Positions 26,206 through 38,712 of a stretch of 64,000 nt of DNA are shown in pieces (within the stretch, counting starts at the first letter, position 1; each line of letters opens with the position of its first letter). Origin of the DNA: Piscinibacter sp. Lineage in GTDB: Bacteria > Pseudomonadota > Gammaproteobacteria > Burkholderiales > Burkholderiaceae_C. Under the pieces are notes generated by a model. The model saw only the letters and a program-made list of their open reading frames with translations. It searched no databases and had not been told where the DNA came from. Both the position numbers and the translations under genes were made by a program. The stretch is from assembly GCA_016706565.1 (NCBI GenBank), contig JADJJI010000015.1, positions 62,001-126,000 on the forward strand, read 5' to 3'.

Positions 26206-26769
26206 GTGGCCCACGACGACCTCCCCGAGCAGACCCCCGCCGACTACATCAAGAGCCACATCCGCACCGTGCCGGACTGGCCGGCGCCTGGCGTGCAGTT
26301 CCGCGACATCACGCCGCTGCTGTCGAACCCGCGCGTCTTCCGCGTGCTGATCGACCAGTTCGTGCACCGCTACTTCGATCTCGAGCCGACCAAGATCGCC
26401 GGGCTGGATGCCCGCGGCTTCATCATCGGCTCGGTGCTCGCCTACGAGCTGAACGTCGGTTTCGTGCCGATCCGCAAGAAGGGCAAGCTGCCCTTCACGA
26501 CGGTCGAGGAGACCTACGAACTGGAGTACGGCTCGGCGACGGTGGAGATCCACACCGACGCGGTCGGCCCGGGCGATCGCGTGCTGCTGATCGACGACCT
26601 CATTGCCACCGGAGGCACGATGATGGCCGGCATGCGGCTGCTCGAGCGGCTGGGTGCCACGGTGATCGAGGGCGCGGCGATCGTCGACCTTCCGGAACTG
26701 CACGGCTCCGACAAGCTGCGCGCCGCCGGGTTGCGGCTGCACACGCTGGTGTCGTTCGAGGGGCACTGA
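26206..26769 (+). CDS. apt: Adenine phosphoribosyltransferase
   Basis: A 187-aa cytoplasmic enzyme of purine salvage that joins adenine and PRPP to AMP and pyrophosphate. The opening [20 protein letters not shown] and [12 protein letters not shown] are typical of Apt, and the PRPP-binding loop [13 protein letters not shown] spans residues 127-138. The GTG start lies 3 bp after the preceding stop, implying translational coupling. Confidence 0.96.
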   Translation: MAHDDLPEQTPADYIKSHIRTVPDWPAPGVQFRDITPLLSNPRVFRVLIDQFVHRYFDLEPTKIAGLDARGFIIGSVLAYELNVGFVPIRKKGKLPFTTVEETYELEYGSATVEIHTDAVGPGDRVLLIDDLIATGGTMMAGMRLLERLGATVIEGAAIVDLPELHGSDKLRAAGLRLHTLVSFEGH

Positions 26770-26800
26770 ACTGCCGGCTGCCGCGCAGCGGCACGGCGCT

Positions 26801-27268
26801 TCAGCTGAACGGCGTCTGCTTGGCGAGGTTGGCACGCATGCGCACGGCCATCACGTTGCCGGCGGCGCGCAGGATCTCCAGCACCAGCGCCGGCGAGCGT
26901 TGCGACAGCTCCTCGAGGCGCGGGCCACGCAGTGCCCAGACCTCGCAGGCGGTCATGGCCTCGACATTGGCCATGCGCGGCCCGTCGTTGAACAGGCCCG
27001 GCTCACCCACCACCGACCCGGCGCGCAGGATGGCGATGCGGCTGCTGCCGGGCACGCCGCCCGTCACGAACACCTGCAGGGAGCCTTGGGCGAGGAAGTA
27101 CATCGAGCGATCGGCGTCGCCCTGCTTGATCAGCAGATCGCCGGCGCGGATCTCGTGGCGCGTCAGGTACGGTGCGATGACACGCCATTGATCCAGCGTG
27201 AGCCGGGCGCGGAAGGCGTCTTCCGCGTTGAGCGTCTGCATGGCCTGGACCAGCGGGGCGATGTCCAT
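26801..27268 (-). CDS. Cyclic nucleotide-binding domain protein without DNA-binding part
   Basis: A 155-aa protein made of one cNMP-binding domain (LTRHEIRAGDLLIKQGDADRS; GSVVGEPGLFNDGPRMANVEA) and a C-terminal helix. It lacks the HTH of Crp/Fnr regulators and has no fused effector, so it may bind cAMP or c-di-GMP and act through a partner. The expected PRxA-type phosphate cassette reads GEPGLFNDGPRMANV, close to the usual form. It has its own promoter with a good -10 and converges with apt. Confidence 0.85.
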   Translation of the reverse strand: MDIAPLVQAMQTLNAEDAFRARLTLDQWRVIAPYLTRHEIRAGDLLIKQGDADRSMYFLAQGSLQVFVTGGVPGSSRIAILRAGSVVGEPGLFNDGPRMANVEAMTACEVWALRGPRLEELSQRSPALVLEILRAAGNVMAVRMRANLAKQTPFS

Positions 27269-27313
27269 CGTCTTCCTTGTCGTGGGTGTCCGCGAAGCGG
27301 TGCTTTGTGGTCG

Positions 27314-27342
27314 ATTATCGGCCGCGCAATGCGCACACTCAA
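27314..27342 (-). promoter_or_regulatory. Sigma-70 promoter of the cNMP-binding protein gene
   Basis: On the minus strand -35 TTGAGT, 17-bp spacer and -10 GATAAT are seen about 45 bp before the start codon of the downstream gene. Confidence 0.6.
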
Positions 27343-27412
27343 CCCGCAGTCAAGCGTTTGATGCTCCGGCTGTCGACGCAGCGCCACCGCCTGTCGGCCG
27401 GAAGGCGCCGGC

Positions 27413-28825
27413 TTACTTCCCGATACAGAAGCGGCCGAAGATCTCGCCGAGCAGGTCATCGGCCGTGAAGGCGCCGGTGATCTCGCCGAGCGCGTCGTGC
27501 GCGAGGCGCAGCTCTTCCGCCAGCAGGTCCAGCGCGCCGTCGCGTTGTGCCGCCAGGGCCTGCGCGCGTTCGAGATGCTCGCGCGTGCGGCGCAGCGCCT
27601 GCACATGGCGCGCGCGGGCGATGAATACGCCCTCGGGTTGGGCGTGCCAGCCGGCCAGTTGCAGCAGACGCTCGCGCAGCGCTTCCAGCCCCTGACCGCT
27701 GCGCGCCGAGATGACCAACGCATCGCCCTGCGGCGCCGCGCTCGCGGCATCGGCCTTGTTGAATACCTCGACCAGGCGCCCCGACGCGGCCAGGCCCTGC
27801 GGCCAGCGCTGCTCGATGCGCGTGTCGCCCGCGTCGTAGCCGGCTTCGCCCCGCCGCGTGAGATCGCGCAGAAAGACCACCGCGTCCGCGCCTGCGATCT
27901 CGGCCCAGCTGCGCGCGATGCCGATGCGCTCGACTTCGTCGGCCGATTCGTCCGGGTCGCGCAGGCCGGCCGTGTCGATCACGTGCACCGGCACGCCATG
28001 GATCTGGATGGTCTCGCTGACCTTGTCGCGCGTGGTGCCGGGGATCGGCGTGACGATGGCCAGCTCGGCGCCGGCAAGAGCGTTCAGCAGCGAGCTCTTG
28101 CCGACGTTCGGCTGCCCCGCCAGCACGACCTTGATGCCCTCGCGCAGCAGCGCGCCGCTGCGGGCGCGGTCGAGCACCGCATCGAGCGCGGCGCAGACAC
28201 GGTCGAGCCGGCCGCGGGCATCGGCCTTCTCGAGGAAGTCGATCTCCTCTTCGGGGAAGTCCAGCGTCGCCTCGACCAGCATGCGCAGCTCGACAAGGCG
28301 TTCACGCAGCAGGTTGACCTGCTTCGAGAACTCGCCACTCAGCGATCGGCCGGCAGAACGCGCGGCCGACTCGGTGCTGGCTTCGATGAGATCGCTCACC
28401 GCCTCGGCCTGCGCCAGGTCGAGCTTGCCGTTGAGGAAGGCGCGCTCGGTGAATTCGCCAGGCCCGGCCAGACGAAGCCCGGGCAGCCGGGTGAGTCCCT
28501 TCGCATCGCTCTGCGCGGCCGCCTCGAGGCAGCGTGCCAGCAGCAACTGCAACAGCACCGGGCCGCCATGGGCCTGCAGTTCCAGAACCGACTCGCCGGT
28601 GTAGGAGTGCGGAGCCGGAAAGTGCAGCGCCAGGCCTTGGTCGAGCGTCGAGCCGTCGGCGGCGAGAAATGGCAGGTAGGTTGCCTGCCGCGGCTGCAGC
28701 GGCCGGCCGCACAGCGCCTCGATCAGCGGCTCCAGGTCCCGGCCCGACACCCGCACGATGCCGACGGCGCCGCGACCCGGGGCGGTGGCGACGGCGACGA
28801 TGGCGTCGTGATGACGGGGCAGCAT
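27413..28825 (-). CDS. mnmE: tRNA modification GTPase MnmE
   Basis: A 470-aa GTPase that, with MnmG, installs the 5-carboxymethylaminomethyl group on wobble uridine 34 of certain tRNAs. The N-terminal folate-binding domain begins with [22 protein letters not shown], the helical domain contains [14 protein letters not shown], and the G domain shows GQPNVGKS (237-244), GTTRD, DTAGLR and a late HATVIS-like ALVISARSG. The C-terminal FCIGK has the catalytic Cys467. The ATG at 28825 is set by homology. A strong hairpin and a 308-bp spacer separate it from yidC, so it probably has its own promoter. Confidence 0.97.
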   Translation of the reverse strand: MLPRHHDAIVAVATAPGRGAVGIVRVSGRDLEPLIEALCGRPLQPRQATYLPFLAADGSTLDQGLALHFPAPHSYTGESVLELQAHGGPVLLQLLLARCLEAAAQSDAKGLTRLPGLRLAGPGEFTERAFLNGKLDLAQAEAVSDLIEASTESAARSAGRSLSGEFSKQVNLLRERLVELRMLVEATLDFPEEEIDFLEKADARGRLDRVCAALDAVLDRARSGALLREGIKVVLAGQPNVGKSSLLNALAGAELAIVTPIPGTTRDKVSETIQIHGVPVHVIDTAGLRDPDESADEVERIGIARSWAEIAGADAVVFLRDLTRRGEAGYDAGDTRIEQRWPQGLAASGRLVEVFNKADAASAAPQGDALVISARSGQGLEALRERLLQLAGWHAQPEGVFIARARHVQALRRTREHLERAQALAAQRDGALDLLAEELRLAHDALGEITGAFTADDLLGEIFGRFCIGK

Positions 28826-28863
28826 GCGGGGATTCTGGCGCAGTCGCGCAGAGCCAAGAACGA

Positions 28864-28900
28864 AGGGCGGTGCGCTGTCAGAACGACAGCGCACCGCCCT
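28864..28900 (-). terminator. Strong hairpin upstream of mnmE, likely terminator of the rpmH-yidC operon
   Basis: A perfect 16-bp inverted repeat (AGGGCGGTGCGCTGTC and its complement) has a 5-nt loop. On the minus strand it is followed by TCGTTCTT, a weak T-tract. It lies 39 bp before the mnmE start, so it may stop or attenuate read-through from yidC into mnmE. Confidence 0.55.
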
Positions 28901-29067
28901 CGATTGGCGCGGGGGGTAGCGGCGTCCGGCCTGAGTGCGCCGGTCCGTTGCACTGCCCGAGCCGGCCGGTGCACGCCTTCGTGCTGTACCGGGTCTGCCC
29001 CGCATGGAACCGATGGAATTCTTGCTTCCGTGGTGCCCATGGTCGGCGCGTGCGGCCGGGCGAACAA

Positions 29068-29094
29068 GCCCCCATGCGAGGGGGCGAGCCCCCT
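29068..29094. other. Two mutually exclusive hairpins downstream of yidC
   Basis: GCCCCC/GGGGGC (29068-29085) and AGGGGGC/GCCCCCT (29079-29094) share the same central G-run, so only one can form at a time. The stems are 6 and 7 bp. This may only be a palindromic 3' end, but competing hairpins are also the form of attenuators. Confidence 0.35.
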
Positions 29095-29133
29095 AACGCA
29101 AACGATTCACGAAATCGGCGGCTGTGTCGGAAC

Positions 29134-30846
29134 TTACTTTCCGAGCACCCCGAGTTGCTTGTTGATCAGGTACTGCTGCGCGATCGACAGGATGTTGTTC
29201 GTCAGCCAGTACAGCACCAGGCCGGCGGGGAAGAAGAAGAACATCACCGAGAAGATCAGCGGCATGATCCACATCATCTTGGCCTGGACCGGATCCGGCG
29301 GTGTCGGATTCAACCAGGTCTGCAGCAAGCTGGTGCCGGTCATCAGCAGCGGCAGGATGTAGAAGGGGTCGATCGCCGAGAGATCCTGGATCCAGCCGAG
29401 CCAGGGCGCCTGGCGCATCTCGACGCTGGACAGCAGCACCCAGTACAGCGCGATGAAGAAAGGCATCTGCGCCACGATGGGCAGGCAGCCGCCCAGCGGA
29501 TTGACCTTCTCTTCGCGGTAGATGCGCATCATCTCCTGCTGCATCTGCTGCGGCTTGTCCTTCAGGCGCTCGCGCAGCTCCATGACCTTCGGGTTGATGG
29601 CCTTCATCTTGGCCATGCTCTTGTAGGCGCTGGCGTTGAGCCAGTAGAAGGCCATCTTCAGCAGCACCACCAGCGCGACGATCGACCAGCCCCAGTTGCC
29701 GATCAGCGCGTGCAGCTGCGTCAGCAGCCAGAACAGCGGCTTGGCCAGGATGGTGAACCAGCCGTAGTCCTTCACCAGCTCCAGGCCGGGAGCCAGGGCA
29801 GCAAGCTTGTTCTCCTCCTGCGGGCCGACGAACAGCTGCGCATCGAAGGATTTGGTCGCCCCTGCCGCCACCTCGCCGACCGGCAGGAACATGCCGACCG
29901 AGTAGGTGTTGGTGTCGATCTTGCCCGTGTAGAACTCGCGCGACAGCTTGGCGCCGCTGCCGTTGTCGACCAGCCACGCCGAGGCGAAGTAGTGCTGCAC
30001 CATCGCCACCCAGCCGTCGTTGCCGCTGGTGGCGTGGTCGGGCTTGTCGCCGGCCTTGTGTTTCTCGATGGTCTTGAAGTCGATCTTCTGGAACTTGGTG
30101 ACGTCGGTGTAGACCGCCGGTCCCGTGAAGGTGAAATAGAAGCTCGATTCGCCTTCCGGCGGGTTGCCGTCGCGCACGAGTTGCAGGTACAGGCGCGGGT
30201 TGATCGCCGCGCCCGAGCTGTTGATCACCTCGTGCCGCACGCCGATCACATGGTCGCCACGTTTGAACGTGTAGACCTTCGCGAGCTTGACGCCGCCCAC
30301 GTCGGGCGACTCGAAGCGCACCTGGACCTCGTTGCTGCCGTCGCGCAATGCCAGGTCGCCCGGCACCAGGGTCATCACGGTGTGGTGGTTGGGCAGACCC
30401 GCGCCGCCGGCCGGCGGAATCAGGCCCGTCTGGGCGGTGTACAGGCGCTTGGCCGATTGATCGAACAGAACCACGTTCTTGCTGCGATCGTTCTGGTCGC
30501 GCTGCTTGAGCAACTCGAGCCGCACCAGAGAGGCGCCCTGGGTGTCGATCGTCGCCTTGACTAGGTCTGTGGTGACGGTGACTCGCTGGGCCTGTGCAGC
30601 GGAGGCTGCGGCCGCGGGCACCGCGGCCGGTGTGGCCCCAGGGGCTGCGGTCGCCGCCGTCGGCGTGGCGACAGAGGGCACCGGCACCGCGCCGGGCGCG
30701 GTCGACGCACCGGCCGCAGCCGGCTTGGCCACGGGGGCCGGGCCGAACATCGAGGGTTCGCCGTTGTGCCTGTTCCAGGCATCCCATATCAGGACGAGGG
30801 ACATCGAGAACACCACCCACAGCAGGGTGCGACGCAGGTCGGTCAT
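29134..30846 (-). CDS. yidC: Membrane protein insertase YidC
   Basis: A 570-aa inner-membrane insertase of the YidC/Oxa1/Alb3 family that inserts and folds membrane proteins alone or with SecYEG. It has an N-terminal anchor ([17 protein letters not shown]), a low-complexity Ala/Pro linker (about 35-85), the large periplasmic P1 domain and the conserved core of five helices ([18 protein letters not shown]; the cytoplasmic hairpin with [39 protein letters not shown]). It ends in [16 protein letters not shown]. Its start codon overlaps the yidD stop (ATGA). Confidence 0.97.
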   Translation of the reverse strand: MTDLRRTLLWVVFSMSLVLIWDAWNRHNGEPSMFGPAPVAKPAAAGASTAPGAVPVPSVATPTAATAAPGATPAAVPAAAASAAQAQRVTVTTDLVKATIDTQGASLVRLELLKQRDQNDRSKNVVLFDQSAKRLYTAQTGLIPPAGGAGLPNHHTVMTLVPGDLALRDGSNEVQVRFESPDVGGVKLAKVYTFKRGDHVIGVRHEVINSSGAAINPRLYLQLVRDGNPPEGESSFYFTFTGPAVYTDVTKFQKIDFKTIEKHKAGDKPDHATSGNDGWVAMVQHYFASAWLVDNGSGAKLSREFYTGKIDTNTYSVGMFLPVGEVAAGATKSFDAQLFVGPQEENKLAALAPGLELVKDYGWFTILAKPLFWLLTQLHALIGNWGWSIVALVVLLKMAFYWLNASAYKSMAKMKAINPKVMELRERLKDKPQQMQQEMMRIYREEKVNPLGGCLPIVAQMPFFIALYWVLLSSVEMRQAPWLGWIQDLSAIDPFYILPLLMTGTSLLQTWLNPTPPDPVQAKMMWIMPLIFSVMFFFFPAGLVLYWLTNNILSIAQQYLINKQLGVLGK

Positions 30847-31160
30847 GGGGTCTTGTCGGACGAAGGGGTGGACGGGGCCGTTTCAGTCACGAAGCGGCGG
30901 AACAGGGCTGGCGGGCGGTGCGGCACGGGATCGAACCCGCCGTCACACCACGGGTGGCAACGCAGCACGCGGGCACCGGCAAGGTAACTGCCGGCGGCCG
31001 CACCGTGGCGCTGCAGCGCATCGAGCGCGTAGACCGAACAGGTCGGCTCGAAGCGGCAACTGCTGCCCAGCCAGGGGCTGAGCAACAGCCGGTAGCCCCG
31101 CACCAGCAGGATCAGGCCACGTCGCGGCAAGTCGATCCAGCGGAAGGGCGCGTGTTCCAT
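30843..31160 (-). CDS. yidD: Membrane protein insertion efficiency factor YidD
   Basis: A 105-aa small membrane-associated protein that helps YidC-dependent insertion. The diagnostic core is present: [31 protein letters not shown], followed by the [12 protein letters not shown] signature. The C-terminal roughly 20 residues are an extra Thr/Ser-rich tail. It is coupled to yidC by a four-base overlap and follows rnpA by 10 bp. Confidence 0.95.
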   Translation of the reverse strand: MEHAPFRWIDLPRRGLILLVRGYRLLLSPWLGSSCRFEPTCSVYALDALQRHGAAAGSYLAGARVLRCHPWCDGGFDPVPHRPPALFRRFVTETAPSTPSSDKTP

Positions 31161-31170
31161 GGCGGTGAAC

Positions 31171-31632
31171 TCAGGCCGCCCGCTGGATCAGCTTGGCGAG
31201 TTCCTCGCCGGCCAGCTCGCCGAGCGCGGTGGACGCTGCCGCCGGAAAGGCGGCCCGGTCGAAGGGCGAACGCAGGCGCACCACCCAGAGGCCGCCGCTG
31301 AGCGAGGACTCGCTGCGGCCGATCGCGGCGCGAATCTGTCGCTTCAGAAGTGATCGGGTCACCGAGCGGCGTGCGTGACGCTTCGGAATCACCATGCCGA
31401 GCCAGACACGAGAGCCCGGGTCCTCGGCCTGAATTGCCGAGTCATCCACAGGCAGGACATCGGTTCGGGCTTCGCCTGTTGACAACTGTTCATTTTCGCG
31501 CTTGCGCAAGGGCTTGGCGGGCGGCGTGGGCACACCGGCCAGGTGGTGCAGGGCGAAGTGGGCCGACCGTGCTCGCGGCGGGCACCGCAAGACGCGTTCG
31601 AAATCGACGGAGCGCACGATTCGGCCGATCAC
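31171..31632 (-). CDS. rnpA: Ribonuclease P protein component
   Basis: The protein subunit of RNase P, which trims the 5' leader of tRNA precursors. The RNA-binding region is seen as [28 protein letters not shown] (split around residue 85), the counterpart of the RNR motif; here the usual RNR reads TRSLLKR, as in some Burkholderiales. At 153 aa it is longer than the usual 110-125: about 35 residues (around 37-73) are inserted between strand 1 and strand 2 and look unstructured and acidic. The GTG start at 31632 is 46 bp after rpmH. The insertion region carries a DnaA-box-like sequence. Confidence 0.93.
   Translation of the reverse strand: MIGRIVRSVDFERVLRCPPRARSAHFALHHLAGVPTPPAKPLRKRENEQLSTGEARTDVLPVDDSAIQAEDPGSRVWLGMVIPKRHARRSVTRSLLKRQIRAAIGRSESSLSGGLWVVRLRSPFDRAAFPAAASTALGELAGEELAKLIQRAA
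31442..31450 (+). promoter_or_regulatory. DnaA-box-like site inside rnpA
   Basis: TCATCCACA matches the consensus TTATCCACA at 8 of 9 bases. It lies in the part of rnpA coding for the extra loop, about 560 bp from the perfect DnaA box upstream of dnaA. It may be chance. Confidence 0.3.
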
Positions 31633-31678
31633 GGCGAGGCGGATGCTGGCAGAGCCTGGGCCGCCGGGCCGGCGGGCC

Positions 31679-31813
31679 TCAGACGGCCAGGCGCTTGCGG
31701 CCCTTGGCGCGGCGAGCGTTGATGACCGCGCGGCCGCCGCGGGTCTTCATGCGGACGAGGAAACCGTGCGTGCGGGCGCGGCGGACTTTCGAGGCTTGGT
31801 AGGTGCGTTTCAT
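31679..31813 (-). CDS. rpmH: 50S ribosomal protein L34
   Basis: A 44-aa ribosomal protein, full length for L34. It begins [19 protein letters not shown], followed by [20 protein letters not shown] and ends in the usual KRLAV. It is first gene of the leftward rpmH-rnpA-yidD-yidC operon, with a strong promoter about 105 bp upstream. Confidence 0.98.
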   Translation of the reverse strand: MKRTYQASKVRRARTHGFLVRMKTRGGRAVINARRAKGRKRLAV

Positions 31814-31917
31814 GATCGGTCCAGCGAAGCAGAGCGGGAATCGGTTCGCCTGCAGCACGCCAAACGGCGCGAAGAGGCTCAGAACCCGACGCGGCAGCCC
31901 GCTTCGGGAAACCCGCT

Positions 31918-31946
31918 ATTACAGCAAGAATGTCCTTCCCAGTCAA
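31918..31946 (-). promoter_or_regulatory. Promoter of the rpmH operon
   Basis: On the minus strand -35 TTGACT, a 17-bp spacer and -10 TGTAAT. This is the best sigma-70 promoter in the intergenic region and faces rpmH, as in most bacteria where rpmH and dnaA diverge. Confidence 0.7.
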
Positions 31947-32000
31947 CGACTTGGCCTTTCAGGCGCCTCGGCCAGCCCGGCAGCCGACACCTAGTTCATC

Positions 32001-32009
32001 TGTGGATAA
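32001..32009 (-). promoter_or_regulatory. Perfect DnaA box upstream of dnaA
   Basis: TTATCCACA on the minus strand (reads TGTGGATAA on plus), a 9 of 9 match to the DnaA consensus. It sits 27 bp before a -10-like TAGAAT at 32036-32041, so it may both belong to the origin and autoregulate dnaA. Confidence 0.75.
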
Positions 32010-32061
32010 CCACTGGCGCCGGCGATCACGAGGGGTAGAATCCGGCCGCTCCGAGAAGAAC

Positions 32062-32070
32062 TTTTCCACA
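32062..32070 (+). promoter_or_regulatory. DnaA-box-like site at the dnaA start
   Basis: TTTTCCACA, 8 of 9 to the consensus, two bases before the dnaA start codon. It overlaps the place where a Shine-Dalgarno would be; no clear ribosome binding site is visible there. Confidence 0.45.
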
Positions 32071-32072
32071 AC

Positions 32073-33488
32073 ATGGCGGCAGACCTGTGGCAACGGGGTT
32101 GCGAGAAGCTCGCAGCCGAATTGCCAGAGCAGCAATTCAACACCTGGATCCGGCCGTTGCCGGCCGCCGACGTCACCGATGACGCGGCCGGCGGCTCGGT
32201 GGTGACGGTGCGCGTGCCCAATCGATTCAAGCTGGACTGGATCCGCAACCAGTACGCCGGCCGCATCGAGGCAGTGCTGAGCGAGCTCGCCGGCAAGCCG
32301 GTGCGACTGGACATCACGTTGGCACCGCGCGAAGCGGTAGCACTCACGCAGCCGCGCCCGCCAACCACCTCGATGCAGCCGATCGCACAGGCGTTCAACG
32401 GCAGCAGGGTCGGCGTCGAGCATGCCCCGGTGCCGCGGTCGCCATCCGCCTCAGCGGCTACTGCCGCCCGCGGCCGCCTGAACCCGCAGCTGACCTTCGA
32501 CACGCTCGTTCCCGGCCGCGCCAACCAGATGGCCCGCACGGCCGCGCTGCACGTGGCCGGCGCGCCCGGGCAGATGTACAACCCGCTGTTCATCTACGGC
32601 GGAGTCGGCCTGGGCAAGACCCACCTGATCCACGCCGTGGGCAACGCCCTGCTGGCCGACCGCCCCGACGCCCGCATCCTCTACCTGCACGCCGAGCAGT
32701 TCATCACCGACGTCGTGCGGAACTACCAGCGCAAGACCTTCGACGAGCTGAAGGCCAAGTACCACCAGCTCGACCTGCTGCTGATCGACGACGTGCAGTT
32801 CTTCGCCGGCAAGGAGCGCACGCAGGAGGAGTTCTTCAACGCCTTCGAGGCGCTGCTTGCCAAGAAGGCGCACATCATCATGACCAGCGACACCTACCCG
32901 AAGGGGCTGGTGGACATCGACGAGCGGTTGACCTCCCGCTTCGACGCCGGACTGACGGTGGCCATCGAGCCGCCCGAGCTGGAGATGCGCGTGGCCATCC
33001 TGATGCGCAAGGCCGAGCAGGAAGGCTCGCCGATGCCCGAGGACGTGGCCTTCTTCGTGGCCAAGAACGTGCGCGCCAACGTGCGCGAGCTCGAAGGGGC
33101 GCTGCGCAAGATCCTGGCCTACTCGCGCTTCAGCCACAAGGAAATCAACATCGGCCTGGCGCGCGAGGCGCTGAAGGACCTGCTGTCGATCCAGAACCGG
33201 CAGGTCGGCGTCGAGAACATCCAGAAGACCGTGGCCGACTTCTACAAGATCAAGGTCGCCGACATGTACAGCAAGAAGCGCCCGGCCAGCATCGCCCGGC
33301 CGCGCCAGATCGCGATGTACCTGGCCAAGGAGATGACGCAGAAGAGCCTGCCCGAGATCGGCGAGCTGTTCGGCGGACGCGACCACACGACGGTGCTGCA
33401 TGCGGTGCGCAAGATCTCCGGCGAGCGGCAGAAGAACAGCGAACTGAACCAGCAGCTGCATGTGCTGGAACAGACGCTCAAAGGATGA
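32073..33488 (+). CDS. dnaA: Chromosomal replication initiator DnaA
   Basis: A 471-aa AAA+ initiator that binds DnaA boxes and opens the origin. Domain I begins [21 protein letters not shown], domain II is a short variable Pro/Ala linker (about 85-135), and domain III has Walker A GGVGLGKT (176-183), Walker [11 protein letters not shown] and the sensor region. The C-terminal domain IV carries the DNA-binding signature [15 protein letters not shown]. Length is typical for betaproteobacteria. It starts the rightward dnaA-dnaN-gyrB block. Confidence 0.98.
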   Translation: MAADLWQRGCEKLAAELPEQQFNTWIRPLPAADVTDDAAGGSVVTVRVPNRFKLDWIRNQYAGRIEAVLSELAGKPVRLDITLAPREAVALTQPRPPTTSMQPIAQAFNGSRVGVEHAPVPRSPSASAATAARGRLNPQLTFDTLVPGRANQMARTAALHVAGAPGQMYNPLFIYGGVGLGKTHLIHAVGNALLADRPDARILYLHAEQFITDVVRNYQRKTFDELKAKYHQLDLLLIDDVQFFAGKERTQEEFFNAFEALLAKKAHIIMTSDTYPKGLVDIDERLTSRFDAGLTVAIEPPELEMRVAILMRKAEQEGSPMPEDVAFFVAKNVRANVRELEGALRKILAYSRFSHKEINIGLAREALKDLLSIQNRQVGVENIQKTVADFYKIKVADMYSKKRPASIARPRQIAMYLAKEMTQKSLPEIGELFGGRDHTTVLHAVRKISGERQKNSELNQQLHVLEQTLKG

Positions 33489-33535
33489 GGGTGTCAAGGC
33501 ACAAGCCTGTGGACGGTTTCGGAACAACTGCCCAG

Positions 33536-33661
33536 CTGTCCACAGGCGCGGAGCGATCGCTGAAGTTGTTGTCGGTCTTCGGCCTCGCGCCGGGTTCCCG
33601 GCACACAGGGTTTGCGGCGCGTAAGAGCTTGCTGGAAAAGAGGAAAATGCGGTTCTCCACA
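33536..33661 (+). promoter_or_regulatory. DnaA-box-like cluster between dnaA and dnaN
   Basis: The 217-bp dnaA-dnaN gap contains TTCTCCACA (33653-33661, 8 of 9 to consensus) and CTGTCCACA (33536-33544, 7 of 9), plus an inverted TGTGGAC core near 33508. Together with the boxes upstream of dnaA this suggests the chromosomal origin lies in or beside these two gaps. An AT-richer stretch containing TATATG follows at about 33690 and may act as the dnaN -10. Confidence 0.45.
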
Positions 33662-33705
33662 GAAAGCCCGGTCCTCTACTAAGACGACTATATGAAGAGG
33701 TTCAA

Positions 33706-34824
33706 ATGATTGTCTTGAAGACAACGCAGGAAAAAGTTCTGGCAGCCCTGCAGGCCGTGGCCGGCATCGTCGAGCGGCGGCACACGCTGCCGATCCTGGC
33801 CAACGTGCTCATCCGCAAGAGTGGCAGCCAGATCGAGCTGACGACCAGCGACCTGGAGATCCAGGTGCGCACCACCGCCGAGCTCGATGGCGACGCGGGC
33901 AACTTCTCCACGACCGTCGGTGCGCGCAAGCTCATCGACATCCTGCGGTCCATGCCGGCCGACCAGACCGTCACGCTGACGGCCAACCAGAGCAAGCTGA
34001 CGCTGCAAGGCGGCAAGAGCCGCTTCACGCTGCAGACGCTGCCCAGCGACGACTTCCCGCTCGTGCAGGAAGCCGCCGATTTCGGCCCGATGTTCAGCGT
34101 GCCGCAGAAGACGCTGAAGGCGCTGATCAACCAGGTGCACTTCGCGATGGCGGTGCACGACATCCGCTACTACCTCAACGGCATCCTGTTCGTCGCCGAG
34201 GGCAAGAACCTGACGCTGGTGGCCACCGACGGGCACCGCCTCGCGCTGGCGCAGGCCACGCTCGACGTCGAGATCCCGAAGCAGGAAGTCATCCTGCCGC
34301 GCAAGACCGTGCTCGAGCTGCAGCGGCTGCTGAAGGACGAGAAGGATGGCGACGAGGGCGCGATCGAGATGCGCTTTGCCGGCAACCAGGCCAAGTTCGT
34401 CTTCAGCGGCATGGAGTTCGTCACCAAGCTGGTCGAGGGCAAGTTCCCCGACTACAACCGCGTGATCCCGAAGAACCACAAGAACGCCGTGACACTCGGC
34501 CGCGCGCCGCTGCTGGCCAGCCTGCAGCGCGCCGCCATCCTGACCAGCGAGAAGTTCAAGGGCGTGCGCGTGAACATCGAGCCGGGCACGCTGCGCATCG
34601 CCTCGAGCAATGCCGAGCAGGAAGAGGCCAAGGAAGAACTCGAGATCGACTACGGTGGTGACACCATCGAGATCGGCTTCAACGTGACCTACCTGATCGA
34701 CGCCCTCATGAACATGAGCCAGGAGATGATCAAGCTCGAGCTGCAGGACACCAACTCGAGCGCGCTGATCACCGTGCCCGAGCAGGCCGGCTTCAAGTAC
34801 GTCGTGATGCCCATGCGAATCTGA
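33706..34824 (+). CDS. dnaN: DNA polymerase III sliding clamp, beta subunit
   Basis: A 372-aa sliding clamp that forms a dimeric ring and holds DNA polymerases on the template. It starts MIVLKTTQEKVLAALQAVAG with RRHTLPILANVLI soon after, and shows the three clamp domains with TDGHRLALAQA in the middle and the clamp C-terminus ending FKYVVMPMRI. It is 217 bp after dnaA. Confidence 0.98.
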   Translation: MIVLKTTQEKVLAALQAVAGIVERRHTLPILANVLIRKSGSQIELTTSDLEIQVRTTAELDGDAGNFSTTVGARKLIDILRSMPADQTVTLTANQSKLTLQGGKSRFTLQTLPSDDFPLVQEAADFGPMFSVPQKTLKALINQVHFAMAVHDIRYYLNGILFVAEGKNLTLVATDGHRLALAQATLDVEIPKQEVILPRKTVLELQRLLKDEKDGDEGAIEMRFAGNQAKFVFSGMEFVTKLVEGKFPDYNRVIPKNHKNAVTLGRAPLLASLQRAAILTSEKFKGVRVNIEPGTLRIASSNAEQEEAKEELEIDYGGDTIEIGFNVTYLIDALMNMSQEMIKLELQDTNSSALITVPEQAGFKYVVMPMRI

Positions 34825-34848
34825 GCGGCGCAAGCGTCGATCACACCG

Positions 34849-34866
34849 AGCGGGCTGCGGCCCGCT
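34849..34866 (+). terminator. Hairpin between dnaN and gyrB
   Basis: A perfect 7-bp stem (AGCGGGC / GCCCGCT) with a TGCG loop lies 25 bp after the dnaN stop, followed by a weak T-tract (TCAGCGTTT). It may terminate in part or only stabilise the message; gyrB could also be read through. Confidence 0.35.
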
Positions 34867-34921
34867 TCAGCGTTTCAAAGGGGCCCGCATTGAGCCGCAG
34901 GCGGCCCCCGACACAGAGTGA

Positions 34922-37429
<2,508 letters not shown>

Positions 37430-37465
37430 ACGTCTAGATCCGTCGGGCGCAAGCGGCCAGGCCGA

Positions 37466-38638
<1,173 letters not shown>

Positions 38639-38712
38639 GTCGTGTTTTCGGCCCTTGAGCTCAGTGTCTGAAGGGCATGCTCGACATGGACTGAGCCGTG
38701 TCAAGACATCGT

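Larger units (their letters stand above)
28826..29133. other. 308-bp intergenic region between yidC and mnmE
   Basis: No protein-like frame is seen on either strand. The region holds a perfect 16-bp-stem hairpin (28864-28900) close to mnmE and two mutually exclusive G5/C5 hairpins (29068-29094) close to yidC. No clear mnmE promoter was found between them. Confidence 0.6.

Noticed and set aside
31460-31500. TTGACA-containing patch inside rnpA as a promoter
   Set aside because: No matching -10 at the right distance and it lies within a coding region with ordinary codons.
32036-32041. TAGAAT as full dnaA promoter
   Set aside because: The -10 is plausible but no convincing -35 lies 16-18 bp upstream, so I kept it only as a note in the DnaA-box entry.
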